The notes beneath the pieces were generated by a model that did not search any database, was not told the origin of the DNA, and saw nothing but the letters and a program-made list of their open reading frames with translations. A DNA stretch of 64,000 nucleotides from a virus. Each line of letters opens with the position of its first letter. The stretch's first letter is position 1. The position numbers and the translations under genes are program-made. The stretch lies in IMG/VR virus record IMGVR_UViG_3300035698_026680, positions 1-64,000 of that record, one strand, 5' to 3'. Shown in pieces: positions 32,561 through 39,894 of this stretch.

Positions 32561-32913
32561 AGCCAACCAATGAGAGCGTAAAAAGAATCATTCTCGAACT
32601 TAGTACTGGCAAGAAGTTTAAGATTAAAAACCCTGCAGGGTCAGTCGTAACCTATACTACAAAAGAAGTACGCAAACTGGCTACAAAAAAAGGCATTCAA
32701 GCTGTAAAGGGTGGAATTCATTTCTTTGGTACAAAAGACGATATTCTATTTAACCTTTTTCTACTAATCCAGGAGTTAATAAAAAAGTTTGGAGATGAAT
32801 CAGTAGTTAGGGTATTTAACATTATTTTTGATAAAAAAGTTAATAGTATGAAAAAAGAAGCTTTAGTACAAGCAATGATGCAAAGATCGACAGAAGAAGG
32901 GAAAGTTCACTAA
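32557..32913 (+). CDS. Hypothetical protein
   Basis: A 118-residue protein, basic at the N-terminus (STGKKFKIKNPAGSVVTYTTKEV) and helical after residue 65. Its stop overlaps the next start by one base. No family is recognised. Confidence 0.7.
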   Translation: MKPTNESVKRIILELSTGKKFKIKNPAGSVVTYTTKEVRKLATKKGIQAVKGGIHFFGTKDDILFNLFLLIQELIKKFGDESVVRVFNIIFDKKVNSMKKEALVQAMMQRSTEEGKVH

Positions 32914-33296
32914 TGATAAAAAATATGCCTGGTGCAATTATAGATATACCAACAAAGCAAACTCTTTTAAATCAATTTCCTGAGTTCGAAGTGATAGTAA
33001 AACGGGATGGAGAGACTATCTATCACAATAAAACCTATGCGGTAGTGATGAACCTAGTGCAATCAGTTACTAAACTACACATGGATACAGTTGAATTAGA
33101 AGGTGACACTCAGATTTTGGGAGTAGGCCACCCAATTGTTCAGTATTTCGCTCTACTTCAGTTAAGAGACAAGATGAAAAAGGCAGGAATAGTAAATATG
33201 GCTCTTGGTATGATAAACCAAGTTATGAAGAATCCTAAACTAAAAAAGAAAATAGCGGCAATCGCTAAGAAAGTAAAAGATGGGCCAACTACATAG
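32913..33296 (+). CDS. Hypothetical protein
   Basis: A 127-residue protein with a strand-rich first half (FEVIVKRDGETIYHNKTYAVVM) and a basic helical end (KNPKLKKKIAAIAKKVK). It overlaps the next gene by 17 bp. Function unknown. Confidence 0.7.
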   Translation: MIKNMPGAIIDIPTKQTLLNQFPEFEVIVKRDGETIYHNKTYAVVMNLVQSVTKLHMDTVELEGDTQILGVGHPIVQYFALLQLRDKMKKAGIVNMALGMINQVMKNPKLKKKIAAIAKKVKDGPTT

Positions 33297-33522
33297 ATGT
33301 CATAGTTGCAATGGCTCTTTCCCGGACAATATGATGGCCGATTGGACTATTTGTGCAGGATGCAAGCAAAGAGAAATGGAAAAAATTTCTGGAGAATCAG
33401 TTTTTGTTGATTCTCTCGGAATAGCCTGGACTAAAAGCGAACTGGAAGAAGCTGGCGGAATGGATGAAGTTGTAAAAATGGCTAAAGAAGCCGATGTTAG
33501 AAATAATTTTAATAAGGAGTAA
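33280..33522 (+). CDS. Small zinc-ribbon protein
   Basis: An 80-residue protein with RCHSCNGSFP and CAGCKQRE, then a helical acidic domain. Part of the same coupled operon. Confidence 0.7.
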   Translation: MGQLHRCHSCNGSFPDNMMADWTICAGCKQREMEKISGESVFVDSLGIAWTKSELEEAGGMDEVVKMAKEADVRNNFNKE

Positions 33523-33524
33523 GT

Positions 33525-33674
33525 ATGGACAATTTAGAAAAAGCATTAAAAAAATTGCTAGATGCCTGTAAAAAACTAGGAGAAGACAAGGTACTCAATG
33601 CAATCTATGAAGCGTATGATAACGGAGCCAAAGCCGAAGAAATTATTTATAACGCAATAGAATTACTACCATAA
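33525..33674 (+). CDS. Small hypothetical helical protein
   Basis: A 49-residue protein (MDNLEKALKKLLDACKKLGE) with AAGGAG before ATG. Probably two amphipathic helices. Function unknown. Confidence 0.65.
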   Translation: MDNLEKALKKLLDACKKLGEDKVLNAIYEAYDNGAKAEEIIYNAIELLP

Positions 33675-33691
33675 CAAACAAGAAAGGAATT

Positions 33692-33832
33692 ATGTCTATC
33701 ACAAAATGTCACCTTTGCAAGAAAAGGCTTGTCGGTTTTCAGAAATGTCTCGTAGTAAAGAAAAAAAGAGTCTCTTTTCATATACTTTGTTTTGATAAAT
33801 TTTTAGCTAGAAGAAAAAGAAAGGTAAATTAA
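33692..33832 (+). CDS. Small cysteine-containing basic protein
   Basis: A 46-residue protein with KCHLCKKR near the start and CFDK further on, so a zinc finger is possible. It ends in LARRKRKVN. AGAAAGGAAT precedes the start. Confidence 0.65.
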   Translation: MSITKCHLCKKRLVGFQKCLVVKKKRVSFHILCFDKFLARRKRKVN

Positions 33833-34213
33833 ATGTCTTACAACATAACAACTTTAGATATCAAAGAATTGAGCGTTAATGTTCCGCTTTCAGAATTTCT
33901 GATGGAATTTATCGGGAGTGCCTTTCGTGAAAAATATTCATTATCAGAGTATTGTGGAATGACGTGGAATGAAAAAGGATTTGTTTTTTCTTTAGATGGA
34001 GAGAATGAGGTTCACGGAAAACTAAAGGATAAAGACACTATTAATATTTTTGATCTAGGTGTTTCATCTTCCTACTCGTCAGACTTGCTAGAAATAGTTA
34101 AAAGCTGGTGTAAGAAATATAAAGGCACCATAAAGGGTGTTGCTGTTTGGGAAGGTGGCGATAGCATAGAAAAAATTTCTATTAAAAATGGCACAGTTAA
34201 AAAAGGGAAATAG
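33833..34213 (+). CDS. Hypothetical protein
   Basis: A 126-residue acidic protein starting directly after the stop of its neighbour. It has mixed strands and helices, with no motif recognised (VSSSYSSDLLEIVKSWCKKYK). Confidence 0.7.
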   Translation: MSYNITTLDIKELSVNVPLSEFLMEFIGSAFREKYSLSEYCGMTWNEKGFVFSLDGENEVHGKLKDKDTINIFDLGVSSSYSSDLLEIVKSWCKKYKGTIKGVAVWEGGDSIEKISIKNGTVKKGK

Positions 34214-34231
34214 ATTTATAGAAAGAATTTT

Positions 34232-34426
34232 ATGTCTTATACAAAAAGCAAGATAGAAGATTGGAAAGAATTTGAACGAACTTGTTTAATAATAGAGATA
34301 AGAAGCTGGGAAGAATTTGAACAAGCCTGTCTGATGTCAGGCATTGACGCAGAGAGTTTCTGTGACACAGATGATCTCTTTGAAGAATTCGAGAAATATA
34401 AAAAGTGGAGAGCAAAGAAAGGTTGA
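34232..34426 (+). CDS. Small protein with an internal repeat
   Basis: A 64-residue protein. Residues about 11-20 (WKEFERTCLI) are repeated at about 26-35 (WEEFEQACLM), so it arose by an internal duplication. It is acidic and helical. Function unknown. Confidence 0.65.
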   Translation: MSYTKSKIEDWKEFERTCLIIEIRSWEEFEQACLMSGIDAESFCDTDDLFEEFEKYKKWRAKKG

Positions 34427-34427
34427 A

Positions 34428-34781
34428 ATGAAAAAACAAAGATTTTTTGTCATATCTAAAATGGGAAGCTACGATACACTTAATCCTTTAATTTGGTTTG
34501 AGAGCTTAGAACATGCAATGACAATGTTCAAAATCTTAACTGAAGGCAAAACCATAGAACTTGGAGCCAAAGATATTAAAAAGGTAAGAAAGAAGAAAAA
34601 TGAATTTCGCGACTACGATACATTTCGTTTTATGAAAAGGGACTCGGTTTATCACTTAGAGAGCAAATTTGTTGATGTTTATACTGAAGAAGAACTTAAT
34701 AAGACAAAAAAAGCAAGGGAAAGTCAATTAAAAGATATAGCCAAAGCTAAAAAGGCTAGGAAAAGGAAAAAAGTAAAATGA
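34428..34781 (+). CDS. Hypothetical protein with basic tail
   Basis: A 117-residue protein. ATG 34428 follows AGAAAGGTTGA; an upstream ATG at 34344 lies inside the previous gene with no ribosome site. The N-terminus is beta-alpha (QRFFVISKMGSYD) and the last 25 residues are lysine/arginine-rich. Confidence 0.7.
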   Translation: MKKQRFFVISKMGSYDTLNPLIWFESLEHAMTMFKILTEGKTIELGAKDIKKVRKKKNEFRDYDTFRFMKRDSVYHLESKFVDVYTEEELNKTKKARESQLKDIAKAKKARKRKKVK

Positions 34782-35110
34782 CTTTATTTGACAAAGACAA
34801 AATGAAACTAGAAAGTGTAATTGATGTTGGCGAGACAGTGCTTTGCGACATCTGCAATGCTGACTATAGTTATTCTGAAAGAAAAGGCGGATTTCTTTTT
34901 AATAGCAAGAGTGTTTGTCCAAGATGTGAGCCCAGAATGAGAGAAAACATTGCCAAGCACAAAGAAGAAAGGTTTATCAAAGCAGAATGTCCTAAAGAGA
35001 TGAGTTTTAGAGAGTTTGTTTTAAAATGTCGCAAGGGAGATAACACTATTAAAATTTATGTTGAGAAAGGGAAAAATGAGTCAAGCAAAAGTAACCAAAA
35101 AAGCTATTGA
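34778..35110 (+). CDS. Zinc-ribbon protein
   Basis: A 110-residue protein with LCDICNADY and VCPRCEPR, a split ribbon, then a helical domain. Coupled by ATGA upstream, with a 35-bp overlap downstream. Confidence 0.7.
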   Translation: MTLFDKDKMKLESVIDVGETVLCDICNADYSYSERKGGFLFNSKSVCPRCEPRMRENIAKHKEERFIKAECPKEMSFREFVLKCRKGDNTIKIYVEKGKNESSKSNQKSY

Positions 35111-35648
35111 GAATATTTTTAGTGGCATATTGTCGGGCGTTTCAAAAGAAACTAAAGAAACATATCCAAGGCTTATTGAAATGTTGGGCAAACTTAAAGA
35201 TGCAGACGATTTCTATATGACCTTTATGTATCCTGTCGAAAATTGCCTGGATGAAGCAATAATAAAAAGGATTGATTTTGCTAAGGTAAAAGATGTTAAT
35301 GATTCAAAATCTAAGCTGGGTTTTATATATCGCAATCATGGTTTTATAGAAAACCATCTAACAAAACTTATAGTTAGTCTTGAAGGGAGTGCATGTTCGG
35401 CTGATAAATCGAGATACATTATCAAGGCTTATGAAAAGTATTTCTTTGCAGGTGTGCCACTAGGACTTCCGAGAAGCAAGAAAGATGATAAAAAGGGTTG
35501 CTATTGGAAACCCAAATTTTGGAATGATAAAAAATGGTTAGAATATCTTGGAACGTTGGTTTCGTTGTACTATGGAGAGTTCAAACCATATGTAGTGTTT
35601 ATAAAAGAAAATTATTTACCATTACTCACGAAAGGAAAAAATGAGTAA
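35076..35648 (+). CDS. Hypothetical helical protein
   Basis: A 190-residue protein. ATG 35076 has AGAAAGGG before it, so it is preferred to 35058. Mostly helical and basic, with a conserved-looking patch (GCYWKPKFWNDKKWLEYLG). No family is recognised. Confidence 0.7.
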   Translation: MSQAKVTKKAIENIFSGILSGVSKETKETYPRLIEMLGKLKDADDFYMTFMYPVENCLDEAIIKRIDFAKVKDVNDSKSKLGFIYRNHGFIENHLTKLIVSLEGSACSADKSRYIIKAYEKYFFAGVPLGLPRSKKDDKKGCYWKPKFWNDKKWLEYLGTLVSLYYGEFKPYVVFIKENYLPLLTKGKNE

Positions 35649-35889
35649 AAGATATGTTTGGTGGATTGAAAATAATAAGGGTGGATGGGGACAATGGAAT
35701 ACTGAAAAGAAGGCCCAAAAAGCTATTGATCTTGCTGTACAATACGGCTTTTTAAGAGAAGACTTTAGATCGGTTAAATATGAAGCCGAGCAGTGTTCTT
35801 GTGGCAGATATACTAGAAAAGACCTTTTAGAAAGTTTAGGAGAGTGTTTGTGCTGTGACCACGTTCATGGTGATGTTACATGCGAATAG
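35641..35889 (+). CDS. Small cysteine-rich protein
   Basis: An 82-residue protein beginning MSKRYVWWIENNKGGWGQW. The C-terminal half has CSCGRY and CLCCDHVHG, suggesting a zinc site. Its start resembles that of the WGR-like protein downstream. Its stop lies within the left arm of a 66-nt hairpin. Confidence 0.7.
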   Translation: MSKRYVWWIENNKGGWGQWNTEKKAQKAIDLAVQYGFLREDFRSVKYEAEQCSCGRYTRKDLLESLGECLCCDHVHGDVTCE

Positions 35890-35951
35890 TGAGTCCAGGG
35901 CGGGTTTGAGTGTAGATAACACTTAACTCGGACCCGGCCTAGGCTCACTAT
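35886..35951 (+). ncRNA. 66-nt near-continuous RNA hairpin
   Basis: ATAGTGAG (35886-35893) pairs with CTCACTAT (35944-35951). Inside, CCAGG/CCTAGG and CGGGT/ACCCG continue the stem, then TTGAGT/ACTCGG. The T-run after it is weak. It may be a stability or processing element between two cistrons. Confidence 0.6.
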
Positions 35952-35980
35952 CAAACCTTTTAATTATGGGAATTATACTT

Positions 35981-36262
35981 ATGAGTACTCAAAGATATGT
36001 TTACTGGGAAAATACCGATAATGGGCATAGTAAGTTTTGGGCGGCTCAAATTATTGAAAAGAGAGAGTGTGCTGGTTATTCAGGCAGGGTTGTTAATGGA
36101 GTAAACATAGTAATCAAATATGTTCTAGTTAGAAAGTGGGGAGCAATAAATACCAAAGGACAAGGCATGGAGCAAGAATTTGATAATAAGATTGATGCAC
36201 AAGAAACTCTCAATAAATTAGTTTGGGAAAAAGAAGCTAAAGGCTACACAGGAAAGTTTTAA
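35981..36262 (+). CDS. WGR-domain-like protein
   Basis: A 93-residue protein. VRKWGAINTKGQG followed by a helix ending in EKEAKGYTGKF fits the WGR fold, which in PARPs and some bacterial proteins binds nucleic acid. A domain this short standing alone is typical of phage and plasmid versions. ATG 35981 gives the same start pattern as the gene at 35641; an in-frame ATG at 35966 is also possible. Confidence 0.65.
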   Translation: MSTQRYVYWENTDNGHSKFWAAQIIEKRECAGYSGRVVNGVNIVIKYVLVRKWGAINTKGQGMEQEFDNKIDAQETLNKLVWEKEAKGYTGKF

Positions 36263-36263
36263 T

Positions 36264-36620
36264 ATGAAAAAAGTAGATAGAATTAAAGCACTAGACAAAC
36301 TAGCCGATAAACTAGATGGTAAAAACCTTTTAACAAATGGGGTTTGGTTAATTATGGACAAAAAAAGAGGAGTGGTAGCTAAGGGTGTACCAAGAAATAG
36401 GTATCTCTGTCTAGTCACTGATCTAAAAGACCGAAAAAGGCTTTTAACATACAGTTCTGAAGCAATGGCAAGAAATGGTTTTAAACTTAGCGGGTTCTAT
36501 AATGAAAAAGGAGTAAGTGAGTATTTTCAGAAGACATATGGAATAAGCAAAGAAGCTTATCGCTCTAGTTATAAAAAATATCTTGAACCAGTAAAAGCAG
36601 TTTTATCGATAAAAATATGA
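36264..36620 (+). CDS. Hypothetical protein
   Basis: A 118-residue basic protein, helical with a central beta segment (NGVWLIMDKKRGVVAKGVPRN). ATGA overlap with the next gene. Function unknown. Confidence 0.65.
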   Translation: MKKVDRIKALDKLADKLDGKNLLTNGVWLIMDKKRGVVAKGVPRNRYLCLVTDLKDRKRLLTYSSEAMARNGFKLSGFYNEKGVSEYFQKTYGISKEAYRSSYKKYLEPVKAVLSIKI

Positions 36621-36841
36621 ATGAAGAAACTGGAAAACTATTTAACTATAAAGGAAAAGACATTGTAGTCAAGCAAGTTGACAAGGGCTTTTATATTGGA
36701 ATAAAGGGTAAAACAACGATTTGGTTTGAGTCAATATTATATAATAGCTTTAAATTAGTTAGTACTAGCGGGCGAGAATATGCTCGAAATATGATCGACA
36801 AAATGCTTGTCGCTAGAAGAAGGGAAAGACATAATGAGTAG
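36617..36841 (+). CDS. Small hypothetical protein
   Basis: A 74-residue basic protein (GKLFNYKGKDIVVKQVDKGF) with a beta-rich start and a helical end. It overlaps the next gene. Confidence 0.65.
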   Translation: MNEETGKLFNYKGKDIVVKQVDKGFYIGIKGKTTIWFESILYNSFKLVSTSGREYARNMIDKMLVARRRERHNE

Positions 36842-37694
36842 CTGGGATAGATTATTTGAAAGTTGGGCTGGGTTCAGACCCGACAATGACCTATATGCTC
36901 AAAAGAAGATTAAAAAAAGAAAAAAGAAAGGAAAAAATCTAATGAGTAACAACAATGACCCCTTGATAAGTATCAATTGGTCTAAAATAAAGCGCTACCT
37001 GGGCGCACTATTAAAAACAGGAGTAGGTTTAGTAAGGGGAGTAGTAGAAGGGATAGCCAAGGGAATTTTAAAGATTCTGACACTCTTTGTGCGTGGCCTT
37101 TTCGAAATTTATAAAGGCTTTAGCAAGTTTGCCAAAAGCAAACAAAAGGGAGTCTGGATACTTCTCTTAATCTTTTTTCTATTTTTCTTAGCTTTTCGGG
37201 TTTATGCTCAAGGATCTGAAAAACAAGACCTACAAAAAAAGTTAGAAATTAGAAACGAAGAGTTCCAAAACTCGCTTGATAAATATGACGAGTTAATAGA
37301 TACAATAGGAGATTTGGACGACAAGATTCAGGTGTACAATACCCAGAAGCAGAAATTGGCAAAAGCACAGGCGCAACTGGCATACAGTATACCTGAACCA
37401 GAATTGAAAGCAAAAATCACCAAGTATGCCATTGCAAACAATGTTAATATCCCGATGAGCGAGTGTGTTGTAATGCGTGAGAGTGGGGGACGACCAAACG
37501 CCGTAGGAGACAATGGAAAGGCTGTCGGGCTGGCTCAATACTGGTTAGCCACTTGGCAAAGGCATAGACGACAGATGGGGCGTTCTACTGAAGATTTAAG
37601 GAGAGATCCTGATGAAGCCCTAGATACTATGACTTGGGCAATATCTCAAGGTATGGGTAGAGAATGGACTGCCTATCGAAAGTTTTGTACTTAA
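36834..37694 (+). CDS. Membrane-anchored lytic-transglycosylase-like protein
   Basis: A 286-residue protein if ATG 36834 is used. A second start at 36942 has AAAGGAAAA and would remove the basic N-terminus. One membrane span (GVWILLLIFFLFFLAFRVYA) follows a basic region. Then comes a coiled coil and a C-terminal SLT-like domain with VVMRESGGRPNAVGDNGKAV and GLAQYW, where the Glu of ESGG is the likely catalytic acid. It sits in the accessory region, not in the lysis cassette, so it may act at infection, as a lysis helper or in exclusion. Confidence 0.75.
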   Translation: MSSWDRLFESWAGFRPDNDLYAQKKIKKRKKKGKNLMSNNNDPLISINWSKIKRYLGALLKTGVGLVRGVVEGIAKGILKILTLFVRGLFEIYKGFSKFAKSKQKGVWILLLIFFLFFLAFRVYAQGSEKQDLQKKLEIRNEEFQNSLDKYDELIDTIGDLDDKIQVYNTQKQKLAKAQAQLAYSIPEPELKAKITKYAIANNVNIPMSECVVMRESGGRPNAVGDNGKAVGLAQYWLATWQRHRRQMGRSTEDLRRDPDEALDTMTWAISQGMGREWTAYRKFCT

Positions 37695-37703
37695 AACTAA
37701 CGA

Positions 37704-37732
37704 TTGATTTTTACTCATTTATAAGTTAAAAT
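37704..37732 (+). promoter_or_regulatory. Promoter before the MoxR-type ATPase
   Basis: TTGATT, 17 bp, TAAAAT, with the AAGT immediately before the -10 that marks this promoter family. Confidence 0.7.
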
Positions 37733-37780
37733 AGATATTAGGAAAATTAAGACAATATATTAAGACAATAAGGAGAATTT

Positions 37781-38956
37781 ATGACAAACCAGACCCCCAT
37801 TATTCCAAGCGATCTTTTCACAGGCAAGATTTTAGGTCTTGTTGATAGAGAAAGAGAAGTTAAACAATTCATGTATGCTCTCTATACTAAGGAGCACATG
37901 ATTCTCATGGGACCCCCAGGAACAGCTAAGTCTCAATTCGCTGTTAACGCATTTTCGGCTATTGCCAAAGCAGAAACTTTTCAAATCCACCTGACTAAAC
38001 AAACTACCGAAGAATATGTCTTTGGTCCTTTGAATATACTTGAGTTAAAGAAAGGGAATCTTGTTCATAATACAAAAGGCAGTATGCTTACGGCTGACTT
38101 TGCTTTCCTTGACGAATTCTTTGACGCTTCTGATGTTTTGTTAAGATCACTGCTCGGCATTTTAAACGAGAGAGTTTGGTTAAAGGGGTCACAAAGAATA
38201 AAAGCCAAATTGCACACGGCTGTTTTAACTTCAAACTACCAAAGAGAAAATAAAGTTACCGAAGCCGTTTTAGATAGAATCATTTTTAAGTGTGATATTA
38301 AAGCTATTACTGCTCGCGGCAAAAGACTAAAAGTCTATCGAAATGCTATCAAGCATCCCGTTTTTAATTCAAAGCAAGTCTTGGATCTAGATAAGCTAAA
38401 GAAGTTTACCGATTTAGTAGAAGATCCTAACTCTGTTAAATTCTCAAAAGAACTTTTGGGAACCTATGACCGATTTTTGGGGGAATTCCAAAAAGAAAGC
38501 AAAAAGTATATTTCTCAACGAACTGCAAATAAGGCTCTCAAAGTATTAAAAGTATCGGCTTTGCTAGACAACAGGGACGAAGCTAGTTACAAAGACCTAG
38601 AAGAACTGCGCTATGTTCTTTGTGTCTTAAATCGAAGAATGGAAGAAGCAATCTTTGACGCTGTTTATGAGAAACATATTGGCAAGGCAGAAGAAGAAAG
38701 AGTTACGCTTCAAGACCTAAAAAATGTAGAAGAAAAAGTCAAAAAAATGCCTGATAATTTCGATGGTCTGCCAGATAAAGAATTTATTGGCAAAATGAGA
38801 GAATTGAATGAGTATGTCCACTTACTTGAAGGCATTGATAGTCCAACTCAAAGGACTTCGCAAAAAAGAGATACGATTCTTACAGAGATAAGAAAGTTAA
38901 TCGCTGACAATAGGGACAAGTTATTTAAAAAACAACAGGCAAACCCAACGCCATAA
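37781..38956 (+). CDS. MoxR/RavA-type AAA+ ATPase
   Basis: A 391-residue AAA+ protein. Walker A is GPPGTAKS at residues 44-51, and Walker B ends in FLDEFF with D111 and E112. The C-terminal third is helical and highly charged. MoxR-class ATPases work with a VWA-domain partner to remodel or insert cofactors into target complexes. The VWA gene is five genes downstream at 39895. It is driven by the promoter at 37704 and has an AAGGAG site. Confidence 0.88.
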   Translation: MTNQTPIIPSDLFTGKILGLVDREREVKQFMYALYTKEHMILMGPPGTAKSQFAVNAFSAIAKAETFQIHLTKQTTEEYVFGPLNILELKKGNLVHNTKGSMLTADFAFLDEFFDASDVLLRSLLGILNERVWLKGSQRIKAKLHTAVLTSNYQRENKVTEAVLDRIIFKCDIKAITARGKRLKVYRNAIKHPVFNSKQVLDLDKLKKFTDLVEDPNSVKFSKELLGTYDRFLGEFQKESKKYISQRTANKALKVLKVSALLDNRDEASYKDLEELRYVLCVLNRRMEEAIFDAVYEKHIGKAEEERVTLQDLKNVEEKVKKMPDNFDGLPDKEFIGKMRELNEYVHLLEGIDSPTQRTSQKRDTILTEIRKLIADNRDKLFKKQQANPTP

Positions 38957-38965
38957 GGAGAAAAT

Positions 38966-39139
38966 ATGAAAAGAAAAACTTTAAATGAAGATAGGGTTCC
39001 ATACTTTTTGCACGCTGTGATAGATTTTATTGCTTATTTCACAATATACAAAGTATTTGGCTTTGAAATCTGTGTAGTTTTTGCCCTATCCAATATTAGC
39101 ACAGACATCTCAAGAAGAAATAAATGGCTAGGAAGGTAA
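38966..39139 (+). CDS. Small membrane protein
   Basis: A 57-residue protein with one or two hydrophobic stretches (FLHAVIDFIAYFTIYKVF, ICVVFALSNI). AAGGAG precedes ATG. It is the first of three tiny genes between the MoxR and YkgJ-like genes. Confidence 0.6.
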   Translation: MKRKTLNEDRVPYFLHAVIDFIAYFTIYKVFGFEICVVFALSNISTDISRRNKWLGR

Positions 39140-39145
39140 ATATCT

Positions 39146-39289
39146 ATGAGTAATACTTGTATGACAAAAAAGGAACAGTTGGATTGGAGCAAACAAAAGC
39201 ATAAGGAAACTGTTCATAACACAATTTGTACTTTTCATTTAGACAAAAATTGTGGTTGTTTAAGATGCAGGGGAAAACATGAAAAATAA
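39146..39289 (+). CDS. Small cysteine-rich protein
   Basis: A 47-residue basic protein ending in CGCLRCRGKHEK, with further Cys and His earlier. A zinc site is likely. Weak ribosome site (GGAAGGT). Confidence 0.55.
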   Translation: MSNTCMTKKEQLDWSKQKHKETVHNTICTFHLDKNCGCLRCRGKHEK

Positions 39290-39404
39290 AGACAACAAGT
39301 CCTATATATTCAAAAGAATGGACACCGTAATAGAGAAATTTTATCGTGATTGCGATAATTTTAAAGAGAAGTTAAGTGAAAAAACTAAAAAGGAGAAAAC
39401 ATGA
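39279..39404 (+). CDS. Small charged protein
   Basis: A 41-residue lysine-rich helical peptide (MKNKDNKSYIFKRMDTVIEK). It overlaps its upstream neighbour by 11 bp and its downstream neighbour by ATGA. That chained layout supports translation. Confidence 0.5.
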   Translation: MKNKDNKSYIFKRMDTVIEKFYRDCDNFKEKLSEKTKKEKT

Positions 39405-39892
39405 AAAATAGTGCTTGTGATTGTAGAAGGTGTAAAAATTGTTGTTGGCGCAGTATGGGATGGTTTGGATCAATTAAAGAAGTTAGGAGTGCGGCTAAGA
39501 TTCTAAAAATGTCGGTAAGAAAATTTGCTAAAAAATACTTAATCAGAGAGTGGCACGCAGGGAAAGACGAGATAATGGTTCCTGCTCCTAGAAAAAACTT
39601 TAATAGAGAACCAAAAGCAATAAAAGAAATGGAAGTAGAAGGTAGAGATGCCTGGAAAGATGAAAAATTAAGGAATGGTAAGGGATTTATTCTGGCTAGT
39701 TGGGGACACAACCTTATGACAGGATTCGCTTGTATTTTTTTAACCAAAGATGAAAGATGTGGCATTCATAAAAGTAAGCCAACAGAATGTAGGGAGTCTT
39801 TTGCTTGTAAAAAAAGTAGCTTTAATAAAAGAAAACCCCTTTTATCTTATTGGAAAAAACATCAGGACTTTATTAGATATTTAACGGAGTAA
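39401..39892 (+). CDS. YkgJ-type cysteine-cluster protein
   Basis: A 163-residue protein. CDCRRCKNCC at the start and CIFLTKDERCGIHKSKPTECR later give the cysteine pattern of the YkgJ family (predicted zinc or iron-sulfur binding). It sits between MoxR and VWA genes. A second family member is at 49503. Confidence 0.7.
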   Translation: MKNSACDCRRCKNCCWRSMGWFGSIKEVRSAAKILKMSVRKFAKKYLIREWHAGKDEIMVPAPRKNFNREPKAIKEMEVEGRDAWKDEKLRNGKGFILASWGHNLMTGFACIFLTKDERCGIHKSKPTECRESFACKKSSFNKRKPLLSYWKKHQDFIRYLTE

Positions 39893-39894
39893 AC

